Positions 6,235-6,662 of a DNA stretch of 6,662 bases are shown here, one piece after another. The stretch comes from CAWKEY01 sp963848675 (GTDB lineage: Bacteria; Pseudomonadota; Gammaproteobacteria; Methylococcales; Methylomonadaceae): positions 1 through 6,662 of the forward strand of contig CAWKEY010000067.1 in assembly GCA_963848675.1 (NCBI GenBank), given 5' to 3'. Both the position numbers and the translations under genes were made by a program. Under the pieces are notes generated by a model. The model was given only the letters and a program-made list of their open reading frames with translations. It was not told the DNA's origin and searched no databases. The stretch's first letter is position 1. The number at the start of each line of letters is the position of its first letter.

Positions 6235-6662
6235 TCATTCGCCTTGAGTTTGCAAATAATGGATGCTGAATAAATAATCCGGGTCAGTCCAGACTTTAAC
6301 GGGGTGAAAACCTGCGCGTAATGCGAGGCGATGAAATCCGGCGATGCTGTATTTATGGGAGTTTTCAGTGTGTATGGTTTCCCCTGCTTTAAAGGGAATC
6401 AGGTCATCCGCGATCCTGATGACCTGATTCCCTTCACTCGCCAGATGCATTTCGATACGATCGAGGTCCCGGTTATAAAATGCCCGATGTTGGAACTGGT
6501 CTACCTGAAAATTTGCATCCAGCTCGCGGTTGAGGCGCACCAACAGATTCTTGTTAAACGCCTCCGTCACTTTCTGCTGATCATTATAAGCGGCCTCCAA
6601 AACGCCGATGTCCTTGACCAGGTCGACCCCTATCAATAAGCCGCCATCATTACCAACGAGCT
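6235..6662 (-). CDS. egtD: L-histidine N-alpha-methyltransferase EgtD, C-terminal part
   Basis: The frame enters from the right edge on the minus strand and ends at TGA (6237-6235), so only the C-terminal 141 or so residues are visible. They match the EgtD/TIGR03438 methyltransferase family: GGLLIGVDLVKD, then VLEAAYND, AFNKNLLVRLNREL, HRAFYN, RIEMHLAS, GETIHTENSHKYS, and the closing VWTDPDYLFSIHYL. EgtD trimethylates the alpha-amino group of histidine using S-adenosylmethionine to make hercynine, the first step of ergothioneine synthesis. The Glu and Ser of TENS correspond to the histidine-amine-binding pair known in the mycobacterial enzyme. The SAM-binding N-terminal section and any egtB partner lie outside the window. 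The gene is convergent with katG and separated from it by 71 bp, so the two do not share a promoter. A long perfect inverted repeat (6392-6434) lies within the coding sequence without disturbing the frame. Confidence 0.9.
   Translation of the reverse strand, partial: LVGNDGGLLIGVDLVKDIGVLEAAYNDQQKVTEAFNKNLLVRLNRELDANFQVDQFQHRAFYNRDLDRIEMHLASEGNQVIRIADDLIPFKAGETIHTENSHKYSIAGFHRLALRAGFHPVKVWTDPDYLFSIHYLQTQGE
6392..6434. repeat. Perfect 17-bp-arm inverted repeat inside egtD
   Basis: AAGGGAATCAGGTCATC (6392-6408) is exactly repeated in reverse complement at 6418-6434, with a nine-base spacer (CGCGATCCT). It falls between the MHLAS and GETIHTEN motifs of EgtD and encodes GNQVIRIADDLIPF. The spacing between those motifs looks normal for the family, so it does not appear to be an inserted sequence. 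In RNA it would form a very stable hairpin. Confidence 0.9.

Noticed and set aside
6331..6639. Plus-strand gene of 102 codons opposite egtD
   Set aside because: The minus strand carries unmistakable EgtD motifs. The partial similarity of the two strands' peptides is a by-product of the inverted repeat.
1..6662. CRISPR array, tRNA, rRNA or toxin-antitoxin pair
   Set aside because: No regularly spaced repeats, tRNA-like cloverleaf or rRNA sequence was seen, and no adjacent small gene pair resembled known toxin-antitoxin families.

Overview
The window reads as a stretch of a Gram-negative, probably gammaproteobacterial chromosome. This rests on a lipobox lipoprotein (bacterial lipocalin), Sec-type signal peptides, a secreted form of KatG and proteobacterial small-protein families. 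I cannot name the genus. Base composition is close to balanced. One insertion-sequence remnant marks it as a partly rearranged region.

Layout. Bases 2-100 hold the last 32 codons of a ferritin-like protein that closely resembles encapsulin-associated ferritin (EncFtn), cut short soon after its iron-binding ExxH motif. A dead IS66-family element follows (102-1167). It has both terminal inverted repeats, a nonsense codon near the transposase start and a large internal deletion that removed the catalytic aspartates. A run of plus-strand genes begins 20 bp beyond its right end: a lipocalin lipoprotein (1188-1724), a secreted DUF1566/Lcl-type protein (1761-2240), a DCC-family thiol-disulfide protein (2411-2767), a TIGR02450 Trp-rich small protein interrupted by an in-frame amber codon (2785-3000), and an unrecognised 76-residue protein (3138-3368). 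A gene-poor stretch of about 550 bp follows. Next is a secreted catalase-peroxidase, katG (3919-6163), whose reading frame is broken by one extra base near 4393. The window ends with the C-terminal part of egtD, the ergothioneine-pathway histidine methyltransferase, on the minus strand and convergent with katG.

How it fits together. Several genes relate to oxidative stress, redox or iron: EncFtn-like iron storage, KatG peroxide removal, EgtD (ergothioneine, a thiol antioxidant) and a DCC CxxC protein. This is a shared theme, not a proven regulon, because the genes lie in separate transcription units.

What stands out is the density of lesions: a truncated ferritin, a transposase with a nonsense codon and a deletion, an amber codon at a conserved Trp, and a one-base frameshift in katG. 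Either the locus is decaying or some of these are sequencing errors. The most unusual structural signal is a perfect 17-bp-arm inverted repeat inside the egtD coding sequence. I found no CRISPR array, tRNA, rRNA or clearly novel multi-gene system.
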